Positions 46,710 to 58,814 are shown, counted from the stretch's first letter. The stretch: DNA of 64,000 nt from Serendipita indica DSM 11827 (GCA_910890315.1 CAJVGD010000052.1:62001-126000), one strand, 5' to 3'. Made by a program: numbers and translations. Notes: generated from the sequence alone by a model not told the origin.

Positions 46710-46763
46710 GCCGTCACTCCGCGGGTTTCTCACCCATCCCCCCGTATCCTCCTCCTTCCCATC

Positions 46764-48356
46764 ATGCAGGTCACAGAGATGCCTCAACCACGACCACTGT
46801 CCATCTCTCGCAGGAATCTAGTTAGCGGTGATGGGAGCTACGAGGGGAACAGCTCGACGTACATCGGAGATGTCAAGTCCTCTCCCCCCGGCGCTACAGT
46901 CGATATTGAAGAAAAGACCAACACTCGCCGTTCAAATCCACATCGCAGGTTTAGCAAGAAGTGGTTTGACCACGCTTGGGACCAAGCCGTCGAGATTGGT
47001 AGATGGCCGCGGGTAACTTACGCTGTTATTGGATTTGTCCTTGTCGTGGCCTGGATCGGTGTCATGTAAGCACCATGTTCTTTCCCGTAGCATTTGATGG
47101 CTGATCAAGACTAGGCTTACCTTTGCGAGAGAAGAAGTAAAAGCCCAGCGGAAAAACTTGGACCCCAACGGCGGCAAGTCCCAACTCGACTCAGGACCCA
47201 TAACATACCAGGTATGTTCGACTAATTATGTCTTCTTGATGCTAATAAACCCTAGCTGCTGCTCAAAGGCACGCTCAAAAGTTTGATCCCATTGAGCGCA
47301 GTCTCCGTGTATCGTGGGGCCTCGTCTACGTTGGCGACGATAATCGCACAGTACAAGCTACAGGTCAAACTGTTAACGATACATGGGAGTGGAACCTCTA
47401 TCGTGATGTCAAGGCTGTTCCGGAGGACCGTGAAGCCAACGCAACAATCCTCCAGCAGTATAACATTACCCAAGAGCAACTGCAGTCCATCATCTACCGG
47501 GTCGACAACACCACGCAGCCGCCTATCGCTACACTGGGAATGCACCCGTGGGATGGCGTGGATACGGACATCGACTTTACCCAGGCTAAGGAAGAAGACC
47601 CTTTTGCACAACCACTCTTTGCCTATCCGTTTGATGTGTGTACGTTTTAATGTTCTTTTACTGGCACTGGATCGCCGCTTATGCTCTTGGATATCAGGGC
47701 AAGGGTCGATTGTATTCGCTCTTACAGACCGACGTGAGCTTTTTCACCTATTTCATCTATGATTACTCACCTGGCTTCAGGGTTCTCAAGGACAGTCAAT
47801 CTTACCAACTCTGGGATTACATCTCTATGGCGCTATATTGAGTGATAGTACCCGTACGTTCACCGAGCCCTATATTCATCCAAGCTCATATCAGAACAGT
47901 GAACTGGCGGATTCAGGTCAGTGCAAATGACACATGCCGGATCGAAGCAGAGGACGCTGGCTGTGAACTTCACCTCGATTTTACGGGCCGTCGCCCAGGA
48001 CTCGTCAAGTTTGCGGCCATTCTTGCAGTTCTCGTAAACTGGACGAGCACCATTGGTATCTTCCTCCTCACGTGCGAGTCGGTGGTCATGCGCCGCACCT
48101 ACATTCTCACCGAGACGGATATCCTCGGCGTTTGTGTTGGCGCTCTCTTCGCATTGCCATCCGTCCGAGCCATCTTGCCTGGGGCCCCTGATTTTGGCGC
48201 GATTAGTACGTAATTCTGGTTATTTTTAGATACTTGGGCTAACGGTGTCTCCCAGTCGACTTGATTGGAATCATTCCAAACATTATCATCGTCTCGCTAT
48301 GCACGACGGCTATAGCACTCTCGAAGCTCACCATGCGGCGACCGAAGAATGAATAG
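46764..48356 (+). pseudogene. DUF4436 copy 2 with two frame breaks
   Basis: Close paralogue of gene 1 with the same start (ATGCAGGTCACAGAGATGCC), introns, helices and TAG end. By alignment with gene 1, one base is missing near 47,280 (AAAAGTTTGATCCC against AAAAGGTTTGACCC). Two bases are missing near 47,800 in the segment before the LNWRI block. Between these points the frame is otherwise clean and encodes the expected domain (RSLRVSWGLVYVGDD, LGMHPWDGVDTDIDFTQ). Such slight damage means either a very young pseudogene or base-calling errors. The C-terminal helices after 47,900 are in frame and well kept. Confidence 0.7.
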
Positions 48357-48689
48357 ATCCGTGCTCCCTTGGGAGGTAACTTATCTTCGCTTCCGGTCAC
48401 TTTTAAGCATCATATGCATCTTTGCATAATTATCATGTACCCCAGGGAGCTTGATTTCCACAGAATACGTCCTGTTACCGAGTTATCGCAACTTTCTTCT
48501 GCATAGAGACGTCAGGTCCCATTCCAGCACTTTGAATTGCCCATTAACTCACTACTGGAACTCAATATACTCCTGTTCATGGGGCTAACTACAAAGGAAA
48601 GCGCGGCGGTTCAAGAACTGCTGGCCGAGCAGAGCTTTGCTGGCTCTATCTACTCGATTTATGATAAATAACGCGTCTCCGTGTCTCCA

Positions 48690-50068
48690 TCTCCCTGTCG
48701 TTTGTCCTCTCCCTTGGCCCAACGCTACCACTCCCCGAGATATCTCAAGCGCACCCTTTCTCCCTTCCGCGCAGGAGTGTGATCACGGGAATGGAAAATA
48801 CGAGGGGAGCACCTCGTACGTTGAAGAATCACTTCCCTTCTCACCTCCGGGCGCGGCCGTCGGCAAGGGAAAACCTGAAGCGGCTATCCAGCGTCCGAAC
48901 CCTCATCGCAGGTGGAGCAGGAAATGGTTTGGTCACGGCTGGAGCATGGCGGTACATTGCCACGAATCACCTATACCACCATTGGAATCCTTTTGCTTGT
49001 CGGCTGGGTCGGTGTCATGTATCCTGGGCACTTGTCCATGTTGGTGAGGACAACCACACTATTCAGGCTACAGGCTAAAGCATCGACGATACATGGAAAT
49101 GGAATCTTTACCGTGATGTCAAAGCCATTCCGGAAGACCGTCAGGCTAACGCGACCCTTCTCCAACCGTACAACCTCACCCAACAGGATCTGGAGGCCTA
49201 CATCTATCGGATAGATAATATCACACAGCCGCCCATCGTCGCACTAGGGATGCATCCGTTCGACAGCGTAGACACCAACATCGATTTCACTCAGGCAAAA
49301 GAAGAGGATGCCTACGCTCAACCCCTCTTTGGATATCCATTCGATGTTTGTAGGTCTTTTTCCTCCGACGAGGCAACTTTCGTGCTAATTATGCATTTTG
49401 ATTATCAGGGCAAGGATCCATCGTATCTGGCCTCACGGACCGAAGTGGGCAAACTAATTATTTTTACGTCTTGTTACTGAAAGTTTCCCAGACTTCTCAG
49501 AGTCCTCAATTTGACAAATACTGGTGTCCTATCTCTCCACGGAGCTTTGTTGGGTGACAGCACACGTGCGTTCATCCTGACCTGGCCCTATTCAAACTCA
49601 CATTCTGCTAGTTAACTGGTGTATCCGGGCGAGTGCAAACAACACCTGCCTGGTCGAGGATATTAACGCTGGATGTGAGCTCCATCTCGACTTTACAGGC
49701 CGTCGCCCGTCACTCGTCAAGTTTGCCGCCTTGCTGGCTGTCACCTTCAATTGAACGAGCGCCATCGGCATCTTCCTTCTCACATGCGAGTCGGTTGTCA
49801 TGCGCCGCATGCACATCCTTACCGAAGCGGATATCCTGGGTGTCTGCGTCGCTGCCCTCTTCGCGTTGCCGAGTGTCAGGGCTATACTGCTTGAGGACCC
49901 AGATTTTGGTGCGATCAGTGCATACATTCTATGAGTATCTGATCCTTAAGCTAACAGCTTCTCCTAGACGACCTGATTGGTATTATTCCAAACATTATCA
50001 TTATCTCCCTGTGCGCGACGGCTTTAGCAATCTCAAAAATAACCACGCGGAAACCAAAGAGCGACTAG
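48690..50068 (+). pseudogene. DUF4436 copy 3, internally deleted
   Basis: This aligns with copies 1 and 2 from the N-terminal polar region to the stop, but the ATG region is worn. The sequence passes from the first helix (GVM, 49,015) straight to SWALVHVGED, so exon 2 and the LLLKGTLKRFDP block are missing. A TGA stands in the second helix where other copies have Trp (LNW against FN-stop near 49,752). The rest, such as YAQPLFGYPFDV and the block RRPSLVKFAA, is readable. It is clearly not functional as a full DUF4436 protein. Confidence 0.75.
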
Positions 50069-50678
50069 GTGCAAGCGAGTGACTTCTGGAGATTGTCACG
50101 AAATTCTACCTTCACTTTCGGTCTCATTTCTGCTCAATATACCTCTTTAAAAATCATCCCTGTATCAGTGATTTTATCTCCACAAAAGGCTTTGTTTGTT
50201 CGAGAGGTTTACAACTTGGAGCCAGCCGCGACCTGCGTGGCCGCTTCTACTGTACTGAAAAGCAGAATTCAAAAGGCTTCATCATATTCTGGGAATCTCA
50301 AGGCTCACCTCAGCACATGTTCCGGAGCTACGCTTCCTCACAAATGAATAATGTTCGCAATGTCGGCCTCGTTGTCAACACGATGGTCGCCTCATTTGCA
50401 CCTTATTTCAATACTTGATGATTCTTCGCGTTGAATTTCTCATGAATGCTTGCCTCAATGTTCAAAAGCACGGTTCGGGCTCGACGCTCGGCGTATGACG
50501 CGCGAGCAAGGTCTTCTCATGTGCCATATTTGCAAATGTAACCAACTAAACATTTGATAATACATTTTCAGAGCCATGCGGTGCATGTTTGCCTCTAGCA
50601 CTTGACAACATAACTATCCACCGAGGAGAACTTGCAGCCAAGTTCTTCCTGTCGCGCTCTTTCTCATCTTGGTCAAAT
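50069..50678. other. Intergenic region between DUF4436 copies 3 and 4
   Basis: 610 bp with no supported gene. The conserved array promoter block seen before genes 1 and 2 is not evident, so copy 4 is probably controlled differently. Confidence 0.45.
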
Positions 50679-52462
50679 ATGGACCTCATACGCCGCAGAT
50701 CAGCTCCTCGAACCAACTCGTTGGAGAGTGCGCAAGAAAAGGGGGCGACCGTCGAGACAGTCGAAGAGGTCAAAATTAATCCTCCTCGGAAATTTAGCAC
50801 GAAATGGATGAGGCAGACGTGGGACAATGCGGTCGAACGCGGAAAGTGGCCAAGGATTGGATACATCGCGTTAGGTCTAGTCATTGTGGCGGCGTGGACG
50901 GCTATCATGTAGGTTTCTTCATTATGCATGTTATAACGCGAATATTTAGGGCTCCATAGGGTTGGTTTCGCTCACGATGAAGTCTTTTGGGCAACAGTGA
51001 ATATGGAAGGGAGTGCAGGGGGAAAGTCTGTCAACAAGTCTGAGCACGACGTTGGTGCTTGGTAGCCAGAGCATCCGACCGTCATTTGACTACTTTTTCT
51101 AGCTCTACATAAAAGGAACACTCAAACGGTTTGACCCTGTAGAGCGTAACCTTCGTGAGTAATGTCGATCGGGAGAATGAAAGTTGAATCGTTCACAGGT
51201 ATCTCGTGGTCGATGGTATATGTCGGAAACGACAACAAGACTTTCCTCCCACTAGGCGACAGGAATGAGAGTGCAACTCTCAACGTCTACCGTGATGTCA
51301 ATGCCACAAAGGAGGATAGGCCAATACCAGAGCAGTACCAGGAGTTCCAGAATAGCTTATGGCGTGTGGACAATATTACACTTGCCCCAATAGCTGTTCT
51401 CGGAATGTACGGAATTGATCATTGCCGCTCCAGCCATTCACTATTCGCAGGCACACAAGCGACTCGGTGGATACACAAATTGATTTCACACAAGCGGAAC
51501 CTGGTTCACCATGGCGACAACCACTGTATGGGTATCCGTTTGACGTTTGTACGTATATTTCTATCTGTCTCGACTCTCGCTTACATCATTACTAGGGACA
51601 GGGTCCATCACATTTGTCTTTACAGATAGAAGTACATATCCGTGCTTGCGATAGATACCATACTTACACTCGTCACAGTTTTTGCTGGAGAGCTTAACCT
51701 CACTAATTCGGCTGTTGTTGCTGTCCAGGAGCAGTCCTTGCTGACAGTACTTGTACGTCTCTGGAGACTCACTTTTCACTTTTTCACTATTGAGTATATA
51801 TCCAGTGAATTGGCGGATCAGCTATACGGACAAGCTGAACTGTGACGTTGACGATCCCGGATGCGAACTGCAAATCGACTTTACAGGACGCCGCCCGGGG
51901 CTCGTCATTTTCGCAACCATTATCGCCGTGATTGTCAATTGGCTTACCACGATCGGTATCTTCTTCCTTACAGCGGAGGCGGTTATTATGCGTCGCTACT
52001 ATATTATCTCGGTATGCGGATCGTGCCTTGCGGGTGCGATCGTGGTCACTCATCCCCAGTAGGATACGGACCTTCTCGGTGTCGCTGTCACAGGCATCTT
52101 CGCGCTTCCAGGTTTGTCTGCAGGTGTTTACAGGTTCATGCGTCGACTCACCTGGTTTAGGTCTGCGCGCCATTTTGCCAGGAGCTCCCGACTTTGGTGC
52201 GATTAGTAAGTGCAAGACTCGAGGAAGTATTATTACTAATCAATACCACGAACCTCTCCTTCAGTTGACTTGGTGAGTTGATTCGAAAATGTCATCCACA
52301 CAGACTGACTTGACGTAGATCGGAATCTTGCCAAACGTTGGTTCGATCCTGCCCTCAACGTTGGAAGGCTCACTTTGTCCGCAGGTCATCATCGTTTCTT
52401 TGTGCACGGTTACTATTGCGGTCTCCAAGGTCTTCAAGAGGAGGCCGAATAAGGAGGAGTAA
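50679..52462 (+). CDS. DUF4436 membrane protein 4 (divergent)
   Basis: ATG 50679 (MDLIRRRSAPRTN) to TAA 52462. The order of elements is that of gene 1: first helix (GYIALGLVIVAAWTAIM), KGTLKRFDPVERNLR, VYRDVNATKEDRP, YGYPFDV, GSITFVFTDR, CELQIDFTGRRPGLVIF and the three C-terminal helices (for example TIIAVIVNWLTTIGIFFLT). It has extra introns compared with gene 1, for example in the LGM block (near 51,410) and around IGILPNV (52,320-52,385). In the short segment before LNWRI one base seems missing against gene 1, or a longer intron skips it; this point decides whether the gene is whole. Low similarity to copies 1-3 makes it the oldest member of the array. Confidence 0.65.
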
Positions 52463-53392
52463 CAACCAAGAGGGATTGGGCCATTTTTCCACCCTTATTC
52501 ATCAATTGGTTATAAGTTATATCCATTTCTCTTACTTCCTGCCGTGAGAGGTGTTAGCGAGGATGATTTAGGCTGTTTCCCAAATCCGTCCTGAGATGCC
52601 TACGATTCACCTCAGGCTCGAGAAAGGCAAACAAACCAGTGAAGTTCGTGAGTGGATATGAATTTTTATCTTGAATCAGTTTGACAGGTCGAGTGTTGAA
52701 TATGGGATAGGGCGAGTGTGCGAAATTCGAGACGTCCTGCCAGTGTACTTGGACCGGACCGCCGAGGCGGAGTCAGTTCGTCGGGAGAATGTGGCATCTT
52801 GGCGCTTCACACTGTGTGCGCTTGCAATTACATAAGAGTGGCAAGCAAGGCTGACGGCTGATATATCGCAGTCGACAAGCCACTGATGATGTTGACAAAT
52901 ATCCGTACTCTCCCCGGCATCAATGAGCCAGATTCATCACCATAGATTTCTTTGAACATGCATAGAATGAATTCCCGCATATCTCACGACTGTGGTGCCT
53001 TCAGCTCGGGAAAGATCCTGTTTTGTTTTGCTGCGAGTGTCTTGGTTTGTGCAGCAATTGATACTCGATCAGTGCACCATGCGGTCGTGTTTGTCATCCC
53101 TCCGAGGATCATTCGACTAGTGCAATCCAGTACCTCAAGGCAGTGCTATGAAGGCGAATGAACGCCGAGGCCTTCAGGGAGGGGAATAATATAATGAGAA
53201 GCCCTTGCGCAGTAGCTCCACTGCGCCGATTGGATATATCTCTAAACCTTGGACTGACGTGATGTCATTGATTAGGTTGCGAGCGAAGTTCAACAAACGG
53301 CAGACTTTGATTCATGCTAAAAGAACGTAGACCCTATCAAGTTTCTACATCTTTTCTACTTCTCTACAATCTCTGTGTCTCGAACCGCTTGC
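52463..53392. other. Boundary region between DUF4436 and secreted-protein arrays
   Basis: 930 bp without a supported gene. Two short pieces resemble sequence upstream of secreted-protein genes: CCGTACTCTCCCCGGCATCA near 52,905 (compare CCGTACTCTCGCCGACATCA near 54,206) and AACCTTGGACTGACG near 53,242 (compare AACCTTGGACTGATG near 56,888). They may be what is left of a lost array member. Confidence 0.4.
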
Positions 53393-54078
53393 CTAGGGGA
53401 TGGTGGCAATAATACCAGCTGGGCGGCAGTCGCCGCGGGGATAGACCGACTTCTTGGGGTCAACATCATAGAAGATGTCACCACGTTCCGTGGGAGCAAA
53501 TGTCGGAATGAGATTATCGCAAAGGTAGAATTTGTTCGTGGCACCATTGACCGAAAGTAGGCCCTTCTTTGCGCTCTTTAAAGGTGACTAATTGAATAAA
53601 AATACCATATACACGAAGAGGAGAAAGGTGAGTATCGGCAAGTCGGCGGGAATAGGCGACGTACGTCAATGCAATAGATAGGATATTTGTACACCGGGTC
53701 GCCGACTCTGACCCTCTTGAACGAAGGAGACGTGTTCGCGGGAACTGGATTATCCGTCATGGTGTAGATGGCGATTTGGATGAGCGACGGGATCAGCACC
53801 TTGTCTTTGAGATACCAGCTGTCAATGGGAATGGCGCCGCAGTTTTCATTGCATGTCTGACAAGCCAAGTTAGATTCGTGTTTTCTATGCAAGCATGAAC
53901 GTACGAGCATGGTATACGAGTCAGCTCCATCCGAGATGAGCTTGACGGGGCGGATGTCGGTCGCGTTCGCCAAAGGGAATACGGACAGAGTAACACCGTT
54001 GGCTGTATCGATGCAGACAGCCTTGACAGCGACAGCAGCGCTTGAAAGAACGAATGTAGCGAACGCAGCGAGCTTCAT
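53393..54078 (-). CDS. Small secreted six-cysteine protein 1
   Basis: Three exons from ATG 54078 to TAG 53393. The signal peptide is MKLAAFATFVLSSAAVAVKA. The mature protein has six cysteines in the family order: one near the N-terminus (AVCIDTANG), a close pair (TCNENC), then PIYCID, FYLCDN and GDCRP. The family segment GLLSVNGATNKFYLC and the segment DIFYDVD are present. Intron 1 follows the TML codons and intron 2 follows YCID, matching the paralogues. This is the most divergent of the five. Function unknown; secretion is predicted. An effector or cell-wall role is possible but not shown by sequence. Confidence 0.72.
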
Positions 54079-54671
54079 GTTTTAGCGGGGGAGACTACAG
54101 AAGATGTCAGAATCCTGGGGGAGCCACTAGAAATCTGACCCACTTTTATACTAAGCAGAGACGTATTCAACGTCAAGTAGGAACAGTGAGGGGCGAGAAA
54201 ACCCGTACTCTCGCCGACATCAATCACCGTCAGGAGCCCGAAGTCGCACGCCAAGTCAGATAAATGACCAATGATAGCAAGAGGGGCAATTGCCCGGAGT
54301 GCTACGACTGCAAGATCAGTAGGAGAACGCGGAATAGGGACCGCTGGAAGCCGCGACGGGGTTGGTCACCCTGCCCGAGTGAACGTACGAGGGCTATGTT
54401 GAATTGCAACGCATTTTTCCCGCGCAAATTGACTTTTCGAGGCGCCCACTCAGACTCGGCGCGCAGAGACCATCGACGGCGGAGGTCAAGTTGGTCGGGC
54501 CACTTCTCCAGCCCGAGCCCAGGATCCAACGCATTGATTTCGCGCTTTCTAGGATCATAGAACATCCATCTATTTCGGGAGCAGGGACGGGAGCGCCAGG
54601 GTCTACAGAACGCTAAGAGTTCGCTTGAGACACTACAGGATATTGCATCAAGTCTTGGTAATTCCACCGCT
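54079..54671. promoter_or_regulatory. Upstream region of secreted protein 1
   Basis: 593 bp. On the minus strand a TATAAAAG (54143-54150) lies about 68 bp before the ATG of protein 1. The block CCGTACTCTCGCCGACATCA is near 54,206. No gene is supported in the rest. Confidence 0.5.
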
Positions 54672-55335
54672 TCAGTAAGAAGTTACTGCCAAGTTGACAC
54701 GGGTGCAGTTGCCCTTCATAGGGAAAGAGGGTGTGCCGGTCACGTTCACCCCATAATAAATGTCTTGCGTGGTGGTCCCGCCGAGGTTTAAATCGAGGCT
54801 CGGACAAGCGAAGAAAGCGTCTGAACGTCCGTTGGCCGCGAGAAGACCTGTCGTAGAGCCTTCTTTGCTAAACTATTGGAAGACGGTATCAGGGCTGGGT
54901 GTATCTCTGGCCAAGGGCATTCTCACCATCACGCAGTAGCTTGGATAGATAACAGGAGTAGAAATCTCGCCGGCCTCCCAGAATGAAAGAGGCTTATTCG
55001 GGACGACGAGATTGTTTTTGATGGGGCCTCGAGAATTTGTAAGAGGAACAGGTATCAACGAGTTATATTGCAGTATCCATCGCTGGACCGTGAGTGCGGG
55101 GCAGGAGGTGCATGTCTGTTGGTCTATCAGGCGCAATAGTCAGATGTAGCAAGCTACATGCCGCCATATTGTAATTCATCCTCGTAGTTCTCAGGAGTTT
55201 CGCAGGCTGAGGTGCGGACGCGGAATCGATAGGTACGACAGAGAGCGAGAAAGCGTTGAGAGAAGATTGACAATCCTGGGCTAGAGTTGCCGTCGATGCG
55301 AGAAGAATGGTATTGAGCGTGGATAAAAACTTCAT
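54672..55335 (-). CDS. Small secreted six-cysteine protein 2
   Basis: ATG 55335 to TGA 54672, three exons. The signal peptide MKFLSTLNTILLASTATLAQ is followed by DCQSSLNAFSLSVVP. Family features are the TCTSC pair, QRWILQYNSLIPV, NNLVVPNKPLSFWEAGE, YPSYC, GLLAANGRSDAFFAC and GNCTRVNLAV. Intron 1 (55116-55161, 46 nt) would start with GC rather than GT, at exactly the codon where the paralogues have GT donors (after NYNM plus one residue). Intron 2 is ordinary GT-AG. Reading frames join cleanly. Role unknown. Confidence 0.72.
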
Positions 55336-56100
55336 AACAGGCGTGACTACACTTACGCAGCTGGCAGCCTTCAGGCAGTCGGGGTTATATATCTTTTATG
55401 CACATTCCATCAGTTTCGATGCTAAACGAAAAGCTAGCATGCAGATTCTACTACCAGTAGGAGTAAAGGGAACCAAGGACTTGAATAACGATGTTCCCAA
55501 GCTTATTGGTGCCTTATCGCCTTTGATGCGGCTCATAATTGAAGCAAATCCCGCCGGCATCTCTTTAAACAAGCGTTGAGCACGTATTACATCCTTGAGT
55601 GAAGAACTTTCTCAGGAGAGATTGACGGACGGTTGCATTGGAAGACGGCATGCTTGAATGTATTGCACAGTCGCCTTCTCCTGATGACTTATCTTCTGAT
55701 ACCGGTCCGTACGCCTTTCTCCATTTGCAAGAGCTTTCGTCTCCGTGAAAAGCGCACTAAATCCCGCGCAAATGGCAGTAAATGAGATCCTTAATGAGAT
55801 AGAGCTTCAGGCGAGAGTTAGTTGGTGGTCTTGAAGTGGTGCTCATTGCCGTTGGCTGACCCTCTCAAGACTGGTGTTGGTTGGCCAAGGTATGGCACAG
55901 CATGTCTATTTGAAATTGTGGGCTTGGGCTTGGATCCGGTACAGAGAGGCTGCAGAGAGCAAACTGAGGTTTGCCCATATGCAGGACCGGACCACCCTCT
56001 ATTTCATCGCAAATCTATTCGATCTCATGGTATAAACGGATTACATATCTCTCTAAATCATTTAGAATTCATAGCGCATCAAATGGTGGCCTAACGTTTC
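55336..56100. promoter_or_regulatory. Upstream region of secreted protein 2
   Basis: 765 bp. A minus-strand TATATAA (55385-55391) lies about 50 bp before the ATG of protein 2. Beyond that I see no supported gene; short open frames here lack family features. Confidence 0.5.
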
Positions 56101-56772
56101 TCATGGGGATTTTACCGCCAAGACAACGCGAGCGCATTGGCCCCTTGTAGGCGAAGAAGCCGTGTCAGTAGTATTCACGGCATAGTAGATGTCGAAGGTC
56201 CCGGTATTTGCAAGACTCGGAGTGAGATTCTGGCAGGCGAAGAATAAGTCGGTACGACCATTGGCTGCAAGAAGTCCGGTGGTAGGGCTCTCTTTATTCA
56301 TCTATCGAATCAAAAGCTGTTCTCAGATTCGGGTATGACAGTGATGATCTGTGTCTTACCATTGCACAGTAGTTTGGGTAGATGACAGTCGGTGAGATGC
56401 CACCAGACGCTCGGAATGAGAGGGGCTTATTCGGCAGAACCAGTGTGTTCACAATGGTTCTCTGAGAACTATAATAGAGCCCAGCTATCAGCTCCTTGCC
56501 TCGAAGGCTCCACCGCTGAACAAGTGGAACTGAGCAAACATTGCACATCTATCCAAGTTTAAAACGTTTCAGGATTTTATTGAGCTAGTGCGCACCCCCA
56601 TATTGTAATTTAGGGTCTGGTTTGTCGGCACGAGCCTTGCCGGTGCAGACAATGAAGGGGTTGTAGCCGCAACAATAGACAATGAGAAGCTATTGAGCGA
56701 CGCCTGGCAGTCTTGCGCTAGAGCTGTTGCTAAGAAGAGAGATATCGCAGCGAGTATGGCTAAGAGTCTCAT
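56101..56772 (-). CDS. Small secreted six-cysteine protein 3
   Basis: ATG 56772 to TGA 56101, three exons. The signal peptide is MRLLAILAAISLFLATALAQ. The mature part begins DCQASLNSFSLSIV. Six cysteines: DC, the MCNVC pair, NYC, FAC and GQC. It keeps VLPNKPLSFRASGGISPTV and GLLAANGRTDLFFACQN, then FDIYYAVNTTDTASSP. Both introns are GT-AG and in frame (donor GTGCGC after NYNMG; second donor after YCAM). It is a good reference copy for the family. Confidence 0.78.
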
Positions 56773-57424
56773 GGTAGAAGTGTCTCGTCTCGGGGACGCT
56801 ATCTCTCCAACGCATCTGGGGACTGGTTATATGCCAAATACACAAAGCTAATTAGTTTTGATGGGAAGACGGGAGACAGATGCACAAACCTTGGACTGAT
56901 GCTTGTTGGAAGAGAGAGAACCAGAGCTAACTCCGAGGTTTCTCAATATCGATTGGGTTGCGCGAGTCCTACTATCACTTCCACAATGAGGTAGGATCTA
57001 GAATTCACATGATACCCCTCCTCTCCTATGCAATTTTGAGTGTGGTAGTACCGTCGGCCTGATTGGAGGACCGAGGACTCGCTGATTGACGTCGTATCTG
57101 GATACCCGAACGCTCTTTTGGGAAGAATAATGGAGTCGAGTCGTCTGCATGCGCCTTTCTTTCCTTCTAAATTCGACCTTTATGGGTTGGAGTCGCGGTA
57201 AGGTCTAAGAGGCGTGGTCGCTCCTTGGGCGGCACCGAACCTAGACAAAACCAACCAATGCAAGATAATGGACGTAGAAAAGGTTACCTATTGCCGCTAG
57301 AGGCATCCATTCGAGAGACGACGGACGGGCTGGCCGCTTATAAGGGCGATATGAGGGTAGTAAATAACCGTCTGATTTGCATGCTAAGACACTAGAAATA
57401 TGTCATCCGACTATGTTGGACTCG
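56773..57424. promoter_or_regulatory. Upstream region of secreted protein 3
   Basis: 652 bp. A minus-strand ATATAA (56827-56832) lies about 55 bp before the ATG. A TTGAGAAACCTCGG block (minus strand, near 56,940) recurs upstream of protein 5 (near 59,608). No gene is supported in the remainder. Confidence 0.5.
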
Positions 57425-58082
57425 CTACTTCGGGAACACTTCCAAGTTGATGGCTGCGCAATGACCTCTGGTAGAGTTGGACGCCGTATCGGTGGTATTT
57501 GGAAGGTAGTAAATATCGAACGCGGCAGTACCTGCGAGATTCGGACTACGATTCTCACAGGCGAAAAAGACATTTGTGCGCCCGTTGGCAGCGAGAAGTC
57601 CCTTGCCCTTGGAAAACTGACATATGAGAAAGACAGTGTTAGTACCTCTCATACACTAGTAGTACCTCCTCACCAATGCGCAGTAGCCTGGATAGAGCAC
57701 GGGAAGAGATATCTCACCCGCCTCCCAGAATGAAAGTGGCTTGTTGGCAACAACAAACTCGTTCTTGATCGACCCGTGGTCAGGGACAAAGGCTGTCAGT
57801 GAGTTGGATTGCAGGATCCAATGCTCAACTGTGGGCGCGGAGCAAGAGCTGCAAAACTATTGAAGTATGAGTAACAAAAATACCCGTATAGCGCTGTTCA
57901 CTTACCCCGAGGGTGTAGATCATCGTCGTATTGGTTGGTAGAAACCTCAAGGGCAAAGGCCTCGACGTCTCATCAGGTCGCGCGATGGATAGTGAAAAGC
58001 CGTTGAGCTCAGATTGACAACCTTGAGCCAACGATCCTCCAATCAGGAGAGTCAAACCACTGAATACAGTAACGAGCTTCAT
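57425..58082 (-). CDS. Small secreted six-cysteine protein 4
   Basis: ATG 58082 to TAG 57425, three exons. The signal peptide is MKLVTVFSGLTLLIGGSLAQ, then GCQSELNGFSLSI. Features: the CSSC pair, VEHWILQSNSLTAFVP, VVANKPLSFWEAGEISLPV, YPGYCALV, GLLAANGRTNVFFACEN, FDIYYLPNTTDTASN and GHCAAINLEV. Intron 1 has a GTAAGT donor after YTLG and intron 2 a GTGAGG donor after YCAL. All frames join. It is closest to proteins 2 and 3. Confidence 0.76.
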
Positions 58083-58814
58083 AGCGGGCGTCCTTTGGTT
58101 CTGCTCTTTCCAACGATTTGCAGGGGGGCCCTTTATGTGATTTCGCATAGGTGGTCAATATTAGTACTGAGGAGTAGAGAAATTCTTGGCGGCATTGAAC
58201 CAAAGTTCCCCGCCGAAATTCTTTAAACTTGATTGGCGCCGCGAAGGGATGACCGTTATACAGAAGAGCTTGAGCAAAGTAACGCCCATCTTCCCTCGTA
58301 TCAAGCAGGCTTCTCCTCTGAACGGAGAACTTTCTCAGGCAGAAATTGGAGGGACGGCTGGCATGCTTGGAGGACGGCATAGAAGTGAGCGCTTGATATT
58401 ACATCCTTGTTATATTCTGCGGAGGATTTGTAAGAGAGGGTGGATGAAGCGGTCGGGACGTCCTCTCTGTTCAGAATCCTGTTCCTTTCCCACTTGACGC
58501 TGGCTGATTGCAATAGATATGATGGATAAGTTTCGGTATGGGTGCGATATTGATCCCGCAGCAGGGTAAACAAAAGGCCAAATCGTGGTTGAGAGCAAGA
58601 TTGTTGCCGAGCCGGCACGACGCAGGACCATGGATTCAGGATAACAGACGTATTTCTGCCAAGATCACCTGCTAATTCGGGTTTCTAATATGAATCTCAT
58701 GCGATTCAGGATAAGAGCGCGCGTACATTTCATTCATTCAAAAGCCTATAGCGCTGAGAACAAACTGGCAATACCAAGTCTACAGAATTTCCTACATGCC
58801 TTTGTATCCTGACA
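58083..58814. promoter_or_regulatory. Upstream region of secreted protein 4
   Basis: 732 bp. A minus-strand CACATAAA (58131-58138) stands about 50 bp before the ATG, where the paralogues have their TATA box. No gene is supported in the remainder. Confidence 0.45.

Noticed and set aside
47270-47290. Programmed frameshift in DUF4436 copy 2
   Set aside because: There is no slippery heptamer with a following structure, and a second break lies near 47,800. Simple indels or base errors explain it better.
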